Below the pieces are notes generated by a model. That model saw only the letters and a list, made by a program, of their open reading frames with translations. It searched no databases and was not told where the DNA came from. A stretch of 64,000 bases of DNA from UBA2966 sp965242505 (GTDB taxonomy: Bacteria > Pseudomonadota > Alphaproteobacteria > UBA2966), in the NCBI GenBank assembly GCA_965242505.1, contig OZ251449.1, forward strand, positions 3,602,912 through 3,666,911, written 5' to 3'. A program made the position numbers and the translations under genes. This document shows, in pieces, positions 24,626 to 32,970 of this stretch. Position 1 is the first letter of the stretch, and every line of letters starts with the position of its first letter.

Positions 24626-25853
24626 GCCGGGCGCCGGGCGCCGGAGGGGGCCGCCGGCGGCGGCGGACCCCGGGTTCGCGGTCTACGTCCACTGGCCGTT
24701 CTGCGCCTCCAAGTGCCCGTACTGCGACTTCAACAGCCACGTCCGCGACGCGATCGACCAGGAGAGATGGGGCCGGGCCCTGATCGCCGATCTCGAAAGC
24801 GCCCTGGACGCCGCTCCGGCGGAGGTCGTCCGGCCCGCGGCGAGCGTGTTCTTCGGCGGCGGCACGCCGTCCCTGATGGCGCCGGAGACGGTGGACGGCG
24901 CGCTCGGCGCGCTCGCGCGGCGGGGCCTCGTGGACGGAGACGCCGAAGTGACGCTGGAGGCCAACCCCTCCTCGGCGGAGGCCGGGCGGTTCGCCGACTA
25001 CCGCGCCGCCGGGGTCAACCGGCTGTCCGTCGGGGTTCAGTCCCTCGACGACGGGGCGCTCCGCGCTCTCGGGCGCGCGCACGGCGCGGCGGAAGCCGTG
25101 GACGCCGTCGCGGCGGCCCGCGAGGCGTTCGATCGCGTGTCCTTCGACCTGATCTACGCCAGGGCGGGGCAGACGCCCCGTTCCTGGCGCGGCGAACTGG
25201 AGCGGGCCCTGGCGCTGCGCCCGACGCACGTCTCGCTCTACCAGTTGACGATCGAGCGGGGCACGCGGTTCCACGAGGCGTATGCGCGGGGGGAACTCGC
25301 GCCGCCGGGCGAGGACGACGCGGCGGCGATGTACGAGGAGACGACGGCCCGCTGCCGGGCCGCGGGCCTCGACGCCTACGAGGTCTCGAACTTCGCGGCG
25401 CCGGGCGAGGAGTGCCGGCACAACCTGGTCTACTGGCGGTCGGGCGACTGGCTCGGGGTCGGACCCGGCGCCCATGGCCGCGCGGGACGGGGGGAGGGCC
25501 GGACCGCGACCCGCCGCTGGCGCAGTCCCGAGAAATGGCTGGGGGCCGTCGAGGGGGCGGGTTCGGGACTCGAGGCTTGGGAAACGCTGGACGCGCCCGC
25601 GCGCGCCGCCGAGGCGCTGATGATGGGGCTGCGCCTGACGGAAGGCGTGTCCGCCGAGCGTTTCGAGCGGACGGTCGGGCGGACCCTGGAGGAGTGCGTC
25701 GACGCCGGGCGCCTGCGGCGGCTCGTCCGCGGCGGCTTCCTCGAAACCTCGCGGACCGGCGCGCGGACGACGCCCCGGGGGCGCATGGTGCTGAACGCCG
25801 TGCTCGGCGAGCTCCTTCCGGAGGGCGGGTCCGGTCGCTCCGGACCGCCGTGA
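24606..25853 (+). CDS. hemW: HemW-like radical SAM protein (heme chaperone)
   Basis: The 415-residue protein has the HemW cluster motif C-A-S-K-C-P-Y-C-D-F-N-S-H near residue ~33, with a conserved F next to the last cysteine. It also has G-G-G-T-P-S-L and R-L-S-V-G-V-Q-S. HemW-family proteins bind heme and deliver it to targets; they were formerly annotated as oxygen-independent coproporphyrinogen oxidases but lack one cysteine of true HemN. The start overlaps rdgB, supporting translational coupling. Confidence 0.95.
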   Translation: MPASAAEPGAGRRRGPPAAADPGFAVYVHWPFCASKCPYCDFNSHVRDAIDQERWGRALIADLESALDAAPAEVVRPAASVFFGGGTPSLMAPETVDGALGALARRGLVDGDAEVTLEANPSSAEAGRFADYRAAGVNRLSVGVQSLDDGALRALGRAHGAAEAVDAVAAAREAFDRVSFDLIYARAGQTPRSWRGELERALALRPTHVSLYQLTIERGTRFHEAYARGELAPPGEDDAAAMYEETTARCRAAGLDAYEVSNFAAPGEECRHNLVYWRSGDWLGVGPGAHGRAGRGEGRTATRRWRSPEKWLGAVEGAGSGLEAWETLDAPARAAEALMMGLRLTEGVSAERFERTVGRTLEECVDAGRLRRLVRGGFLETSRTGARTTPRGRMVLNAVLGELLPEGGSGRSGPP

Positions 25854-25859
25854 CGTCGA

Positions 25860-26147
25860 TCAGTCGAAGGGCTTGTGGAGGCGGTGGCCGGATAGCGCCC
25901 CCAGGATCAACGGCGCCGACGCGCCGATGTTGACCGCCAGAATCGGGTTCAGATCGACGCCTTCGGAGGCCCGGTGCGCGAGCACCAGCAGGCCGCCCAT
26001 GAGGACCATGAATACGGTAACCCCCCAGTACGGCCAGCTCTTCGCGTAGTCGGGGATGCCTTTGTGGAGTTCCTCGCGGACGCGGAACCACTTGAGGGCC
26101 TCCGAGGCGATGCCGCCCATGAGACCCCAGAAGAATTCCGTTCCCAT
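25860..26147 (-). CDS. Small membrane protein, unknown
   Basis: This is a 95-residue protein of no recognised family. One clear hydrophobic helix is visible at ~42–58 (Y-W-G-V-T-V-F-M-V-L-M-G-G-L-L-V-L), and a second weaker one at ~68–84. A hydrophilic N-terminal part reads K-W-F-R-V-R-E-E-L-H-K. It is 22 bp downstream of the small HTH-like gene and convergent with hemW. It may belong with the restriction-modification genes upstream, but it lies outside their 47-bp repeats. Confidence 0.6.
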   Translation of the reverse strand: MGTEFFWGLMGGIASEALKWFRVREELHKGIPDYAKSWPYWGVTVFMVLMGGLLVLAHRASEGVDLNPILAVNIGASAPLILGALSGHRLHKPFD

Positions 26148-26169
26148 GCGAGTCCCGTCCCGCGGGTGT

Positions 26170-26418
26170 TCAGAACGACTTGCTGGCGTAGACCTGAAGG
26201 TCGTCGATGATGTCCCGCATCTTCATCGGGCGGGACTTCAACGTGTAGATGATCCGCCGATCCCGGGACATGCGCTGGCGTATCTCGGAGCGATGCTGGT
26301 CGAGAAGGCGTTTCACGCGTTCCGGTTCCAATCCGGTGTCTCTCACGATGCCCTCGACGGTCCTGAAGTCCCACTTCGGATCCTCGAGCGCCGAATGCAC
26401 CCTGGACCATTCGTTCAT
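26170..26418 (-). CDS. Small winged-helix-like protein
   Basis: This 82-residue protein starts at MNEWSRVHSAL; 26 more upstream codons are open. A helix-turn-helix-like segment is visible (T-V-E-G-I-V-R-D-T-G-L-E-P-E-R-V-K-R-L-L), followed by basic I-R-Q-R-M-S-R-D-R-R-I-I-Y-T-L, consistent with a small DNA-binding wing. It may regulate its neighbours, but no target is evident. It lies just outside the repeat-bounded restriction-modification segment. Confidence 0.5.
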   Translation of the reverse strand: MNEWSRVHSALEDPKWDFRTVEGIVRDTGLEPERVKRLLDQHRSEIRQRMSRDRRIIYTLKSRPMKMRDIIDDLQVYASKSF

Positions 26419-26591
26419 GTCCGCCACCTTTCCGCAACTCGAGCCGGCGCCCGGCAACCACCGTATCATGGTGTCCCGGTCCGGGGATTGCAACATTTCA
26501 GTCGCCGTTCGAAGGGCCTGGAGGCTCCGCCTCGTCCGGACGAGACACTCGAGCCGTTCCGGCTCGATGCGGGCCCGTCGCGGCGAGCCCG

Positions 26592-26638
26592 CGGCCTACG
26601 ACGCGCCCGCCGGCGGCGCGAAGGCCTCCGGCGCCTCG
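26592..26638. repeat. 47-bp direct repeat, left copy (island boundary)
   Basis: It is identical to 28391–28437, which is the 3' end (last ~43 coding bases plus stop) of the LpoA-like gene. This copy is detached from that gene and lies on the far side of the restriction-modification pair. It has the form of a duplicated attachment or target site. Confidence 0.9.
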
Positions 26639-26663
26639 CCGTCTCCCCGGGCCTCGGCGGACG

Positions 26664-27332
26664 TCAGCTCCAGACGTCCTCTTTCGCCTCCCAATACGCC
26701 TTGACCTCGCCGAACCGGTCGACCCTGTTCTGTATCTTGACGATCTCCCCTGGATAGAATGCGGCCATTGCCTCGCATAGTTGCAGCATCCACGCCCTCC
26801 GGGAGTATCGGTCCACTACACGGATACGGTTGGCGTCGGCGATCTGGATTTGACCCCAGCCCAGCGCGCCAATGGTCAGACACGTCCAATCGATGAACTC
26901 GATGGGGGAAAACAAGACCTCCGACACGTCGATCCGGGTCCCTTCGACGGCGTACCTGATCATGATGAGGGAAAAGACGTTGACGTCGGTTTCGTAAAAA
27001 CGGGCGAGGCGCTCCACGGACGTCAGGTTGGGCATGCTGAATTTGGCGTCTTCCCGGTGCGTCTTGACGTCCACGACCGAATAGAAGCCTTCCTTGTCCG
27101 TGAACGCCATGTCCGCCATGGCGCGGCGCGAGAAGTCGCTCGAGTATTCGCTGCACCAGTCTCCGAGAAAGCCGTCGAATTTCTCCGCCACGAGCGACTC
27201 CAGCGCGTCGCCGACCGCTCTCGGACTACCCGACGTCCGGGGAGAAAGAAAGTCCTGGTGCGCATTGACGTACTCCCTGATGGCCGAGGCCACTCCGTGA
27301 CAATGCCCTTCGTAGTAGAAGCCCGACCTCAT
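26664..27332 (-). CDS. Putative type II restriction endonuclease, PD-(D/E)xK type
   Basis: The 222-residue protein starts at MRSGFYYEGH, 14 bp after the methyltransferase stop. It carries D74-x13-D88-V-K90 (M-A-D-M-A-F ... Y-S-V-V-D-V-K-T-H), a classical PD-(D/E)xK nuclease core, preceded by a helix with a conserved-type glutamate (A-L-E-S-L-V-A-E-K). The size and the partner methyltransferase identify it as the likely cognate endonuclease. The spacing recalls EcoRV/HincII-type active sites, but specificity cannot be inferred. Longer open frames upstream overlap the methyltransferase and are unlikely. Confidence 0.75.
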   Translation of the reverse strand: MRSGFYYEGHCHGVASAIREYVNAHQDFLSPRTSGSPRAVGDALESLVAEKFDGFLGDWCSEYSSDFSRRAMADMAFTDKEGFYSVVDVKTHREDAKFSMPNLTSVERLARFYETDVNVFSLIMIRYAVEGTRIDVSEVLFSPIEFIDWTCLTIGALGWGQIQIADANRIRVVDRYSRRAWMLQLCEAMAAFYPGEIVKIQNRVDRFGEVKAYWEAKEDVWS

Positions 27333-27346
27333 GAGAGAAGATCCGC

Positions 27347-28315
27347 TCAGTCCGAACGGGGACCGGGTTTCGCGCGTTGACCGGCGCGCGTGTTTCTCTC
27401 CCAGAATACGCCGTCTGCATACCCCTGGATGGACGGATCGCGCCGCGCGGCGGCGATGCGCTTCAGCGCCCAGCACAGGTATTCGGCGTCGGCGTCGATC
27501 CCGCACCAGCGCCGCCCCAGTTTCTGGGCCACGACGGCGGTGGTGCCGCTGCCGAGGAACGGGTCGAAGACCAGATCCCCTTTCCTCGAACTCGCGAGAA
27601 CGAGCTTCGCGATCAGCTTTTCCGGCTTCTGGGTGGGATGGTCGGTGTTTTCCGGCATCGACCAGAACGGAACCGTCACGTCGGTCCAGATGTTCGACGG
27701 GTGCGTGAGACGGTAGGCGCCGGCCTCTTCCCGTTCCCAGCCCTTCGGTTGCCCCTCCGTCCTGTAGGGCGCGAGGACCCGACGCTTCAGCTTCACCGCC
27801 CCGACGTCGAAGTGATACCGGTTCGACATCGTGCAGAACCAGATGTCCTCCATGTTGTTCTTCCAGTTCGCCTGCGCGCCGCGTCCCTTTTCACGTTCCC
27901 AGGTGATCCTGTTCCGAACATGGAATCTCGATTCCAGTATGGGCGAGATCAGCATGGAGGTTCGCCAGTCCGCGCACGCATACAGCGTGGCTTCCGGCTT
28001 CATCGCCGGAACCAGCGCATCGACGACTTCGCGGAACCAGGATACGTAAGCGTCGCTCTCCCTTCTTCGGAACGGATTTCCGTTGAAGTTCCTGGACAGG
28101 TTGTAGGGAGGGTCGAGGATCAGAAGATCGATGAACGCGGACGGCAGATGTCCCGCCACGTCGAATACGTCTCCCACGACGAGCCGGCCTTCGACGTCCC
28201 GCTGGGTTACGGGCGCTCCCACCCGCAGGAGTTCGGGGCGCAGGCGGGCGATTTCCTCGTCCGTGCACGACAGCGTCCGGTTTCCGGGCGCGCGTTTTCG
28301 CATGTGAACTGCCAT
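27347..28315 (-). CDS. Beta-class DNA methyltransferase of a type II RM system
   Basis: The 322-residue protein (an alternative start at codon 5 is also possible) has I-L-D-P-P-Y-N-L at ~67 and D-P-F-L-G-S-G-T-T-A-V at ~257. This motif order marks beta-class N6-adenine or N4-cytosine methyltransferases. H-P-T-Q-K-P precedes the SAM motif as usual. It protects sites from the endonuclease encoded 14 bp downstream. The pair sits between two 47-bp direct repeats at the 3' end of the LpoA-like gene, indicating insertion as a unit without an integrase of its own. Confidence 0.88.
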   Translation of the reverse strand: MAVHMRKRAPGNRTLSCTDEEIARLRPELLRVGAPVTQRDVEGRLVVGDVFDVAGHLPSAFIDLLILDPPYNLSRNFNGNPFRRRESDAYVSWFREVVDALVPAMKPEATLYACADWRTSMLISPILESRFHVRNRITWEREKGRGAQANWKNNMEDIWFCTMSNRYHFDVGAVKLKRRVLAPYRTEGQPKGWEREEAGAYRLTHPSNIWTDVTVPFWSMPENTDHPTQKPEKLIAKLVLASSRKGDLVFDPFLGSGTTAVVAQKLGRRWCGIDADAEYLCWALKRIAAARRDPSIQGYADGVFWERNTRAGQRAKPGPRSD

Positions 28316-28390
28316 ATGGGGATGGGGTTCGTGGAGCAGGGGGGAGACGGCACGACCATCAGGGCCGCGGGCTCGAATCCCCTCGCCGCC

Positions 28391-28437
28391 CGGCCTACGA
28401 CGCGCCCGCCGGCGGCGCGAAGGCCTCCGGCGCCTCG
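28391..28437. repeat. 47-bp direct repeat, right copy (native 3' end of the LpoA-like gene)
   Basis: It is identical to 26592–26638. About 10 bp outside its left edge is GGGCTCGAATCCC (28369–28381), a sequence resembling a tRNA T-arm, though no complete tRNA is present. Confidence 0.9.
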
Positions 28438-29801
28438 TCGATCACGCGGCGCCCCCGCGGCCCGATCTCGATCACCGCCAGCCCCCGTTCGGCGATGCCG
28501 TCGCGCCGGAAACGGAATATGCCGTCCACGCCGGCGAAGCCGCTGGGTTGGGTCAGCGCGGCCGCGGAGAAGTCCGGCTCCGCCGCGCCCCGCATGAGCG
28601 CCGCGGCGAGCGCCACCGCGTCGTAGGCGACGCTGGCTATCCGGGGCGGCGCGTAGCCGTGGCGCTCCTCGAAGCGTTTCGCGAACGCCGCCGCCGCTTC
28701 CGGCGGCGGGCCCGCGAACCAGCCGCCGACCAGCGCGGGTTCCCGGCCCAGCATGGGTTCGTCCCAAAGACCGGTCCCGAGAAACCTGACCTCGGCGGGG
28801 TCGATGTCGTAGAAGGGAAGGAGAGGCGCGATGGCGCGCAGGCGCGCGCCCCCGTCCGCCAGCATGACGGCCCGGCGCTCCGGGGGAGCGGCCGTGAGGC
28901 CCTCGCGCCGCGGGAGCGCCGGGTCCCGGCGCCAGCCGTGGCCGGCCAGGCGGCGCACCGGTTCGAAATAGTCGTCCGCGTCCGGCGGGTAGCGCTCGAT
29001 CCGGGAGATCCGACCGCCGTTCCTCAGGATCGAATCCTCGAACGCGGCGACGACGGCCTCGCCGTAGGACGTTTCCGGGGCGAGCGCGGCGAACCGCCGG
29101 ATGCCGCGCCGGGCGGCGAACCCGACCACCCGCTCGACCTGCTGGTCGGGCATGAAACCGAGAAGATAGACCCCGTCCCCCGCCACGAGCGGGTCGGTGG
29201 AAAACGCGATGACGTTCACGCCGCGTTCTCGCGCCGGCCCGGCGGCGGCGGCGGCGGCGGCGGCGAACACCGGCCCGAGGATCAACCGCGCGCCTTCCCG
29301 CAGCGCGGCTTCGGCGGCGGCGCGGGCGCCGTCGGGAGTCCCGCCCGTGTCCCGGGGAAGGAGGGTGAGCCGGGCATCGCCGATCTCGAACAGGGCGATC
29401 AACGCGGCGTCGAGCAGGGCCTGCCCGAGCGCCCGCTCTCCGCCCGAAAGCGGCAGCAGAAGCGCGATGCGGACGGGTCCCTCGGCGTCGGGGGGCGGCG
29501 TCGGCGCGACGGCCGGGGGGTCCTCCGCCGGCGTTTCCGCGACGACCGGCGGGACCGGCGAAACCGGCGGAACGGGCTCCGGCCCTCCCCGCGGACGGTT
29601 CCCGGCGTCGTCGTCCGTCGCGGGCGCCGGCTTCGTCCCGGTTTCCAGGACCGGCCGGCTCTGTCCGGGGTCTGGCCGATCGGGCGCTTGGGCGGGTAGT
29701 TTGGGCGGCGCGCACGCCGAAACCGCGAGGGCCGCAGCGAACCATGTCACGGCGAAGAACCGGCGGGCGATCCGGCGCCCGGACGTCGAGGATCGGCGCA
29801 A
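28395..29801 (-). CDS. Penicillin-binding-protein activator (LpoA-like) lipoprotein
   Basis: The protein is ~468 residues from a TTG preceded by GGAGG at 9-bp spacing; a further TTG at 29861 is open. An N-terminal basic stretch and hydrophobic segment end in the lipobox A-V-S-A-C, so it is an outer-membrane or periplasmic lipoprotein. A proline-rich linker (~35–105) leads to a type I periplasmic-binding fold (I-A-L-L-L-P-L-S-G; G-P-V-F; F-M-P-D-Q-Q). In E. coli LpoA activates PBP1A, and the gene neighbours rsmI and yraN exactly as here. Its 3' end coincides with the integration site of the RM segment, but the reading frame is restored intact. Confidence 0.85.
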   Translation of the reverse strand: MRRSSTSGRRIARRFFAVTWFAAALAVSACAPPKLPAQAPDRPDPGQSRPVLETGTKPAPATDDDAGNRPRGGPEPVPPVSPVPPVVAETPAEDPPAVAPTPPPDAEGPVRIALLLPLSGGERALGQALLDAALIALFEIGDARLTLLPRDTGGTPDGARAAAEAALREGARLILGPVFAAAAAAAAGPARERGVNVIAFSTDPLVAGDGVYLLGFMPDQQVERVVGFAARRGIRRFAALAPETSYGEAVVAAFEDSILRNGGRISRIERYPPDADDYFEPVRRLAGHGWRRDPALPRREGLTAAPPERRAVMLADGGARLRAIAPLLPFYDIDPAEVRFLGTGLWDEPMLGREPALVGGWFAGPPPEAAAAFAKRFEERHGYAPPRIASVAYDAVALAAALMRGAAEPDFSAAALTQPSGFAGVDGIFRFRRDGIAERGLAVIEIGPRGRRVIDEAPEAFAPPAGAS

Positions 29802-30754
29802 CCGAGAGTCCCTCCGCGGTCCCTTTTCCCGACCGCGAACGTACTCCCCGCGCGCCGGCAAGTAAACGACCGGAGCCGGAGCGGTCCGGCCCGGCGGCCG
29901 CGCCGGCCGGCCTGATCGTGGCCGCGACGCCGATCGGCAATCTGGGAGACGTCACCGTGCGGGCGCTGGAGACCCTGGAGCGGGTGGACGTCATCGCCTG
30001 CGAGGACACGCGCATCACCCGCCGCCTCCTCGACCGCTACGGCATCGGCACGCCGACGCTCACCTATCACGAGCACAACGCGGAGCGCGTCCGGCCGCGC
30101 CTCGTCGCCCGGTTGGCGGACGGGGACTCCGTCGCCCTGGCGGCGGACGCGGGAACGCCCCTGATCTCCGATCCCGGGTTCAAGCTGGTCCGCGCGGCCA
30201 TCGACGCCGGCGTGCCGGTGACGACCCTGCCCGGGCCGACCGCCATGGCCGCGGCGTTGACCGTCGGCGGGCTGCCCACGGACCGGTTCATGTTCGCCGG
30301 ATTCCTGCCGAACAGGCCGGCGGCGCGGCGGCGGGAGCTGGAAGGGTTGCGCGGCGTCGACGCCACGCTGGTGTTCTACGAATCGCCCCGCCGCCTCGCC
30401 GCGGCGCTGGCGGACATGGCCGACGCGCTGGGGCCGCGCGAGGCCGCCGTGGCGCGCGAGCTGACGAAACGGCACGAGGACGTCGCGCGCGGCCTCCTCG
30501 GCGACCTGGCGCGGAGGGTCGCCGAGGCGCCGCCGCGGGGCGAGGTCACGGTCGTGGTCGGCCCGCCCGCGGAACGGGAGGTGGGAGACCGGGCGCTGGA
30601 CGACGCGCTGCGGCGGGCGCTGGCGCGGTCCGGCCCGCGCGGCGCCGTCGACCGGGTGGTCGCGGACACGGGCGCGTCCCGCCGGCGCGTCTACCGGCGC
30701 GCGCTGGAGCTCCGGAAACGGCTCCCGGCCGCCTCCGACGCGGACGGCGCGTAA
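29744..30754 (+). CDS. rsmI: 16S rRNA 2'-O-ribose C1402 methyltransferase
   Basis: The conserved domain starts near 29,912 with L-I-V-A-A-T-P-I-G-N-L-G-D. It continues with A-C-E-D-T-R, L-A-A-D-A-G-T-P-L-I-S-D-P-G and P-G-P-T-A-M-A-A-A-L, diagnostic of RsmI, which methylates C1402 in the ribosomal P site. The only ATG is at 29744, giving a 50-residue unconserved N-terminus and an overlap with the divergent lipoprotein's 5' end. A CTG or GTG start near 29,912–29,918 is possible, so the true start is uncertain. The gene ends overlapping yraN by 1 bp. Confidence 0.93.
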   Translation: MSRRRTGGRSGARTSRIGATESPSAVPFPDRERTPRAPASKRPEPERSGPAAAPAGLIVAATPIGNLGDVTVRALETLERVDVIACEDTRITRRLLDRYGIGTPTLTYHEHNAERVRPRLVARLADGDSVALAADAGTPLISDPGFKLVRAAIDAGVPVTTLPGPTAMAAALTVGGLPTDRFMFAGFLPNRPAARRRELEGLRGVDATLVFYESPRRLAAALADMADALGPREAAVARELTKRHEDVARGLLGDLARRVAEAPPRGEVTVVVGPPAEREVGDRALDDALRRALARSGPRGAVDRVVADTGASRRRVYRRALELRKRLPAASDADGA

Positions 30755-31122
30755 TGCCGCGGGACGCGGCGGCGCGCCGCCGGCGGGAACGGGCCGGCCG
30801 CCTCGCGGAATCGTTCTGCGCCTGGCATCTGAGGCTCCGGGGATACGCCATCCTGGCCAGACGGTTCCGGGGCCCGGCCGGCGAGATCGACATCGTCGCC
30901 CGCCGGGGAAGCGCCGTCGTCTTCGTCGAGGTCAAGCTGCGGCGCACCGTGGCCGACGCGCTCGAGTCCGTGGGGCCGCGGCAACGGCGCCGGATCGCCG
31001 CGACGGCGGGGGTCTTTCTCGCCTCCCGGCCCTGGCTGTCCGGGCTCGACGCGCGCTTCGACGTCATGCTCGCGGTTCCGTGGCGGCTTCCCGTGCACGT
31101 CGCCGACGCATGGCGTGTATAG
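30754..31122 (+). CDS. yraN: YraN/UPF0102 nuclease-fold protein
   Basis: The 122-residue protein has G-E-I-D-I-V-A-R-R and V-F-V-E-V-K, the D...ExK core of the Holliday-junction-resolvase-like UPF0102 family, plus the C-terminal R-F-D-V-M segment. Its function is not firmly established in the literature I know. The start overlaps the rsmI stop (TAATG), the usual coupling of this pair. Confidence 0.93.
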   Translation: MPRDAAARRRRERAGRLAESFCAWHLRLRGYAILARRFRGPAGEIDIVARRGSAVVFVEVKLRRTVADALESVGPRQRRRIAATAGVFLASRPWLSGLDARFDVMLAVPWRLPVHVADAWRV

Positions 31123-31170
31123 CCGCCGCGCCGTTGACGGGCCGCGCCGCGCCAAGTTATCGTCCCTCTT

Positions 31171-31254
31171 GGCTGGCGCCGGAGTCACTATGTACCGCCC
31201 TTGCCTCATGCCTTCGGGAGAGCTCCGGGAAAGGCGGCCGGAACGGCGCCAGCC
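31171..31254. other. Inverted repeat in the yraN–BON intergenic region
   Basis: GGCTGGCGCC (31171–31180) and GGCGCCAGCC (31245–31254) are a perfect 10-bp inverted repeat enclosing 64 bp. It is in a 270-bp gap with no gene. It could be a structured leader of the BON-domain gene. No known riboswitch pattern was recognised. Confidence 0.4.
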
Positions 31255-31392
31255 GCTTCTATCGGAGAACCGCCATGCCAAGTGACATTATGGATGGCGA
31301 GTCGGGCGCGGGAGCGAGGCGCTGCGCGTCGTGACGGCGCGTCGCGGCTCCCGTCGCCCGGAGCGGAGCTTCAGCCGGAGCGGAACACCACC

Positions 31393-32010
31393 ATGACGTC
31401 GCGCGCATCCCGCCGGGCCCGGACCGCCCTTCCGCCGCTTCTTCTGGCGGCGGCGCTCGGCGCCTGCGCCGCCCCCCCCTTCGTCGCCGGCGGCGCGGCG
31501 ACCGTCGGGATCGCCGCCGTCCAGGAACGTTCGGTGGGCGCGGCGATCGACGACACGTCCATCCAGTTGCAGGTCAAGCACTACCTGTTGCAGGCCAGCG
31601 GCGACCTTTTCATCCGGGTGAGCAGCGAGGTCCACGAGGGGCGGGTCCTGCTGACCGGCGCCGTCCCCACCCCCGAGGACCGGGTCGAGGCGGTCCGGCT
31701 GGCCTGGCAGGCCGACGGCGTTCTGGAGGTTCTCAACGAGCTCCAGGTCGCCGACCGCGGCGGCGTCATCAGCTACCTGAAGGACGTGAGGATCACCGCG
31801 CAGTTGAGATACCAGATGCTGCGCGACCGCGACGTCTCCGACGTCAACTTCTCGGTCGAGACGGTGAACGGGATCGTCTATCTCATGGGGATCTCCCGCA
31901 CGGAGGCGGAGCTCGAGAAGGTCACGATGCACGCGCGGAACATCGCCGGCGTGCGAAAGGTGATCAGCCACGTGCGCCTGAGCGGCGACTCGCGCCGCGG
32001 GAAGAGCTGA
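31393..32010 (+). CDS. BON-domain lipoprotein (DolP/YraP-like)
   Basis: The 205-residue protein has a signal segment L-L-L-A-A-A-L-G-A-C, with the lipobox cysteine at ~25. Two BON domains follow: I-D-D-T-S-I-Q-L-Q-V-K at the start of the first and V-N-F-S-V-E-T-V-N-G-I-V-Y-L in the second. BON lipoproteins bind phospholipid at the outer membrane and support envelope integrity; E. coli dolP (yraP) is likewise downstream of lpoA/yraN. The start is the ATG after a CACC run; a longer upstream frame is not protein-like. Confidence 0.9.
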   Translation: MTSRASRRARTALPPLLLAAALGACAAPPFVAGGAATVGIAAVQERSVGAAIDDTSIQLQVKHYLLQASGDLFIRVSSEVHEGRVLLTGAVPTPEDRVEAVRLAWQADGVLEVLNELQVADRGGVISYLKDVRITAQLRYQMLRDRDVSDVNFSVETVNGIVYLMGISRTEAELEKVTMHARNIAGVRKVISHVRLSGDSRRGKS

Positions 32011-32041
32011 CGCCCGGCGGCGCGGCGGGCGGGCGGCGGCA

Positions 32042-32869
32042 TTGGACCCGAACGAGGCCGAGCGGATCCTGACGGAGGCGGAGAGCGATCCGGACCGGGC
32101 CGTCGACCTCGCGCTCACGGCCCTGGCGCTGGCCGCCCTCGACCGCCCGCGGGTCTCGCTGGACCGCTACCGCCGGCATCTGGACGACCTCGCCGACGAC
32201 ACGGCGCGCCACGCCGGCGGGGCGGACGGCGCCGACGCGCGCGCCGCGGTCCTGGCCGGAGTCCTGGGGCGCGAGTACGGGTACGAAGGCGATCTGGCGA
32301 CCTACGACGACCTCCAGAACGCGAACCTGATGCGCGTGATCGACCGGCGCCGGGGACTGCCGGTCGCGCTCGGCATCCTCTACATCCATGCCGGGCGGGC
32401 CCAGGGGTGGCCGGTGGCCGGCGTCAACTTCCCCGGCCACTTCCTTCTGCGCGTGGAAGGGGGCGGTGGGCGCGCGATCCTCGACCCGTTCGCTCCCGAA
32501 CGCAGACCGGGGGCGAACGACCTGCGGGAACTGTTCAAGCGGCTCGCCGGAGAGGACGCGGAACTCGAGGCGCGTTTCTTCGACGCCGTCGGCGACCGCG
32601 ACGTCCTGTTGCGGCTTCAGAACAACGTCAAGTCGCGCGCGCTCGGGTCGGGAGACGTCGTCCGCGCCGCGAACGTCGCGAGGTCGATGGTCCGGATCGC
32701 GCCGGAACACGCGAACGCCTGGTACGAGCTCGGGCTGCTCGAGGCGCGGACGGACAACCTCCGGTCGGCCGTCGCGGCGCTCGGGACGTTCCTGGAGAAA
32801 TCCACCCACGACGCCGCCAGGCGCCGCGCGGCGGCGTTGATTCAGGAGCTGCGCGCCAGGCTGAATTGA
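32042..32869 (+). CDS. SirB1-family transglutaminase-like/TPR protein
   Basis: The 275-residue protein starts at TTG. It matches the SirB1 layout: an N-terminal D-L-A-L-T-A-L-A-L-A-A-L segment, central L-M-R-V-I-D-R-R-R-G-L-P-V-A-L-G-I-L and G-V-N-F-P-G-H-F-L-L-R, and C-terminal TPR-type helices (A-N-A-W-Y-E-L-G-L-L-E). The family has a transglutaminase-like fold, often without a catalytic cysteine, and none is at the expected site here. The role is unclear. It lies in the housekeeping cluster between the BON lipoprotein and gshB. Confidence 0.85.
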   Translation: MDPNEAERILTEAESDPDRAVDLALTALALAALDRPRVSLDRYRRHLDDLADDTARHAGGADGADARAAVLAGVLGREYGYEGDLATYDDLQNANLMRVIDRRRGLPVALGILYIHAGRAQGWPVAGVNFPGHFLLRVEGGGGRAILDPFAPERRPGANDLRELFKRLAGEDAELEARFFDAVGDRDVLLRLQNNVKSRALGSGDVVRAANVARSMVRIAPEHANAWYELGLLEARTDNLRSAVAALGTFLEKSTHDAARRRAAALIQELRARLN

Positions 32870-32970
32870 GCGCGGCCGGCGGCTGGCCTATGTTCCGCCC
32901 GCGCGGAGGCCGGCGCCGGCGAGCGGGGCGCGCTCGCGGCCGGCCCTCGAAACCGGCGGGGAGATCCCGG

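Noticed and set aside
28369..28381. tRNA gene (T-arm-like GGGCTCGAATCCC)
   Set aside because: No acceptor, D or anticodon arms can be folded upstream; at most a fragment or attachment-site relic.
31171..31254. Riboswitch in the yraN–BON gap
   Set aside because: Only a single inverted repeat is seen; none of the riboswitch cores I know (glycine, cobalamin, TPP, SAM) matches.
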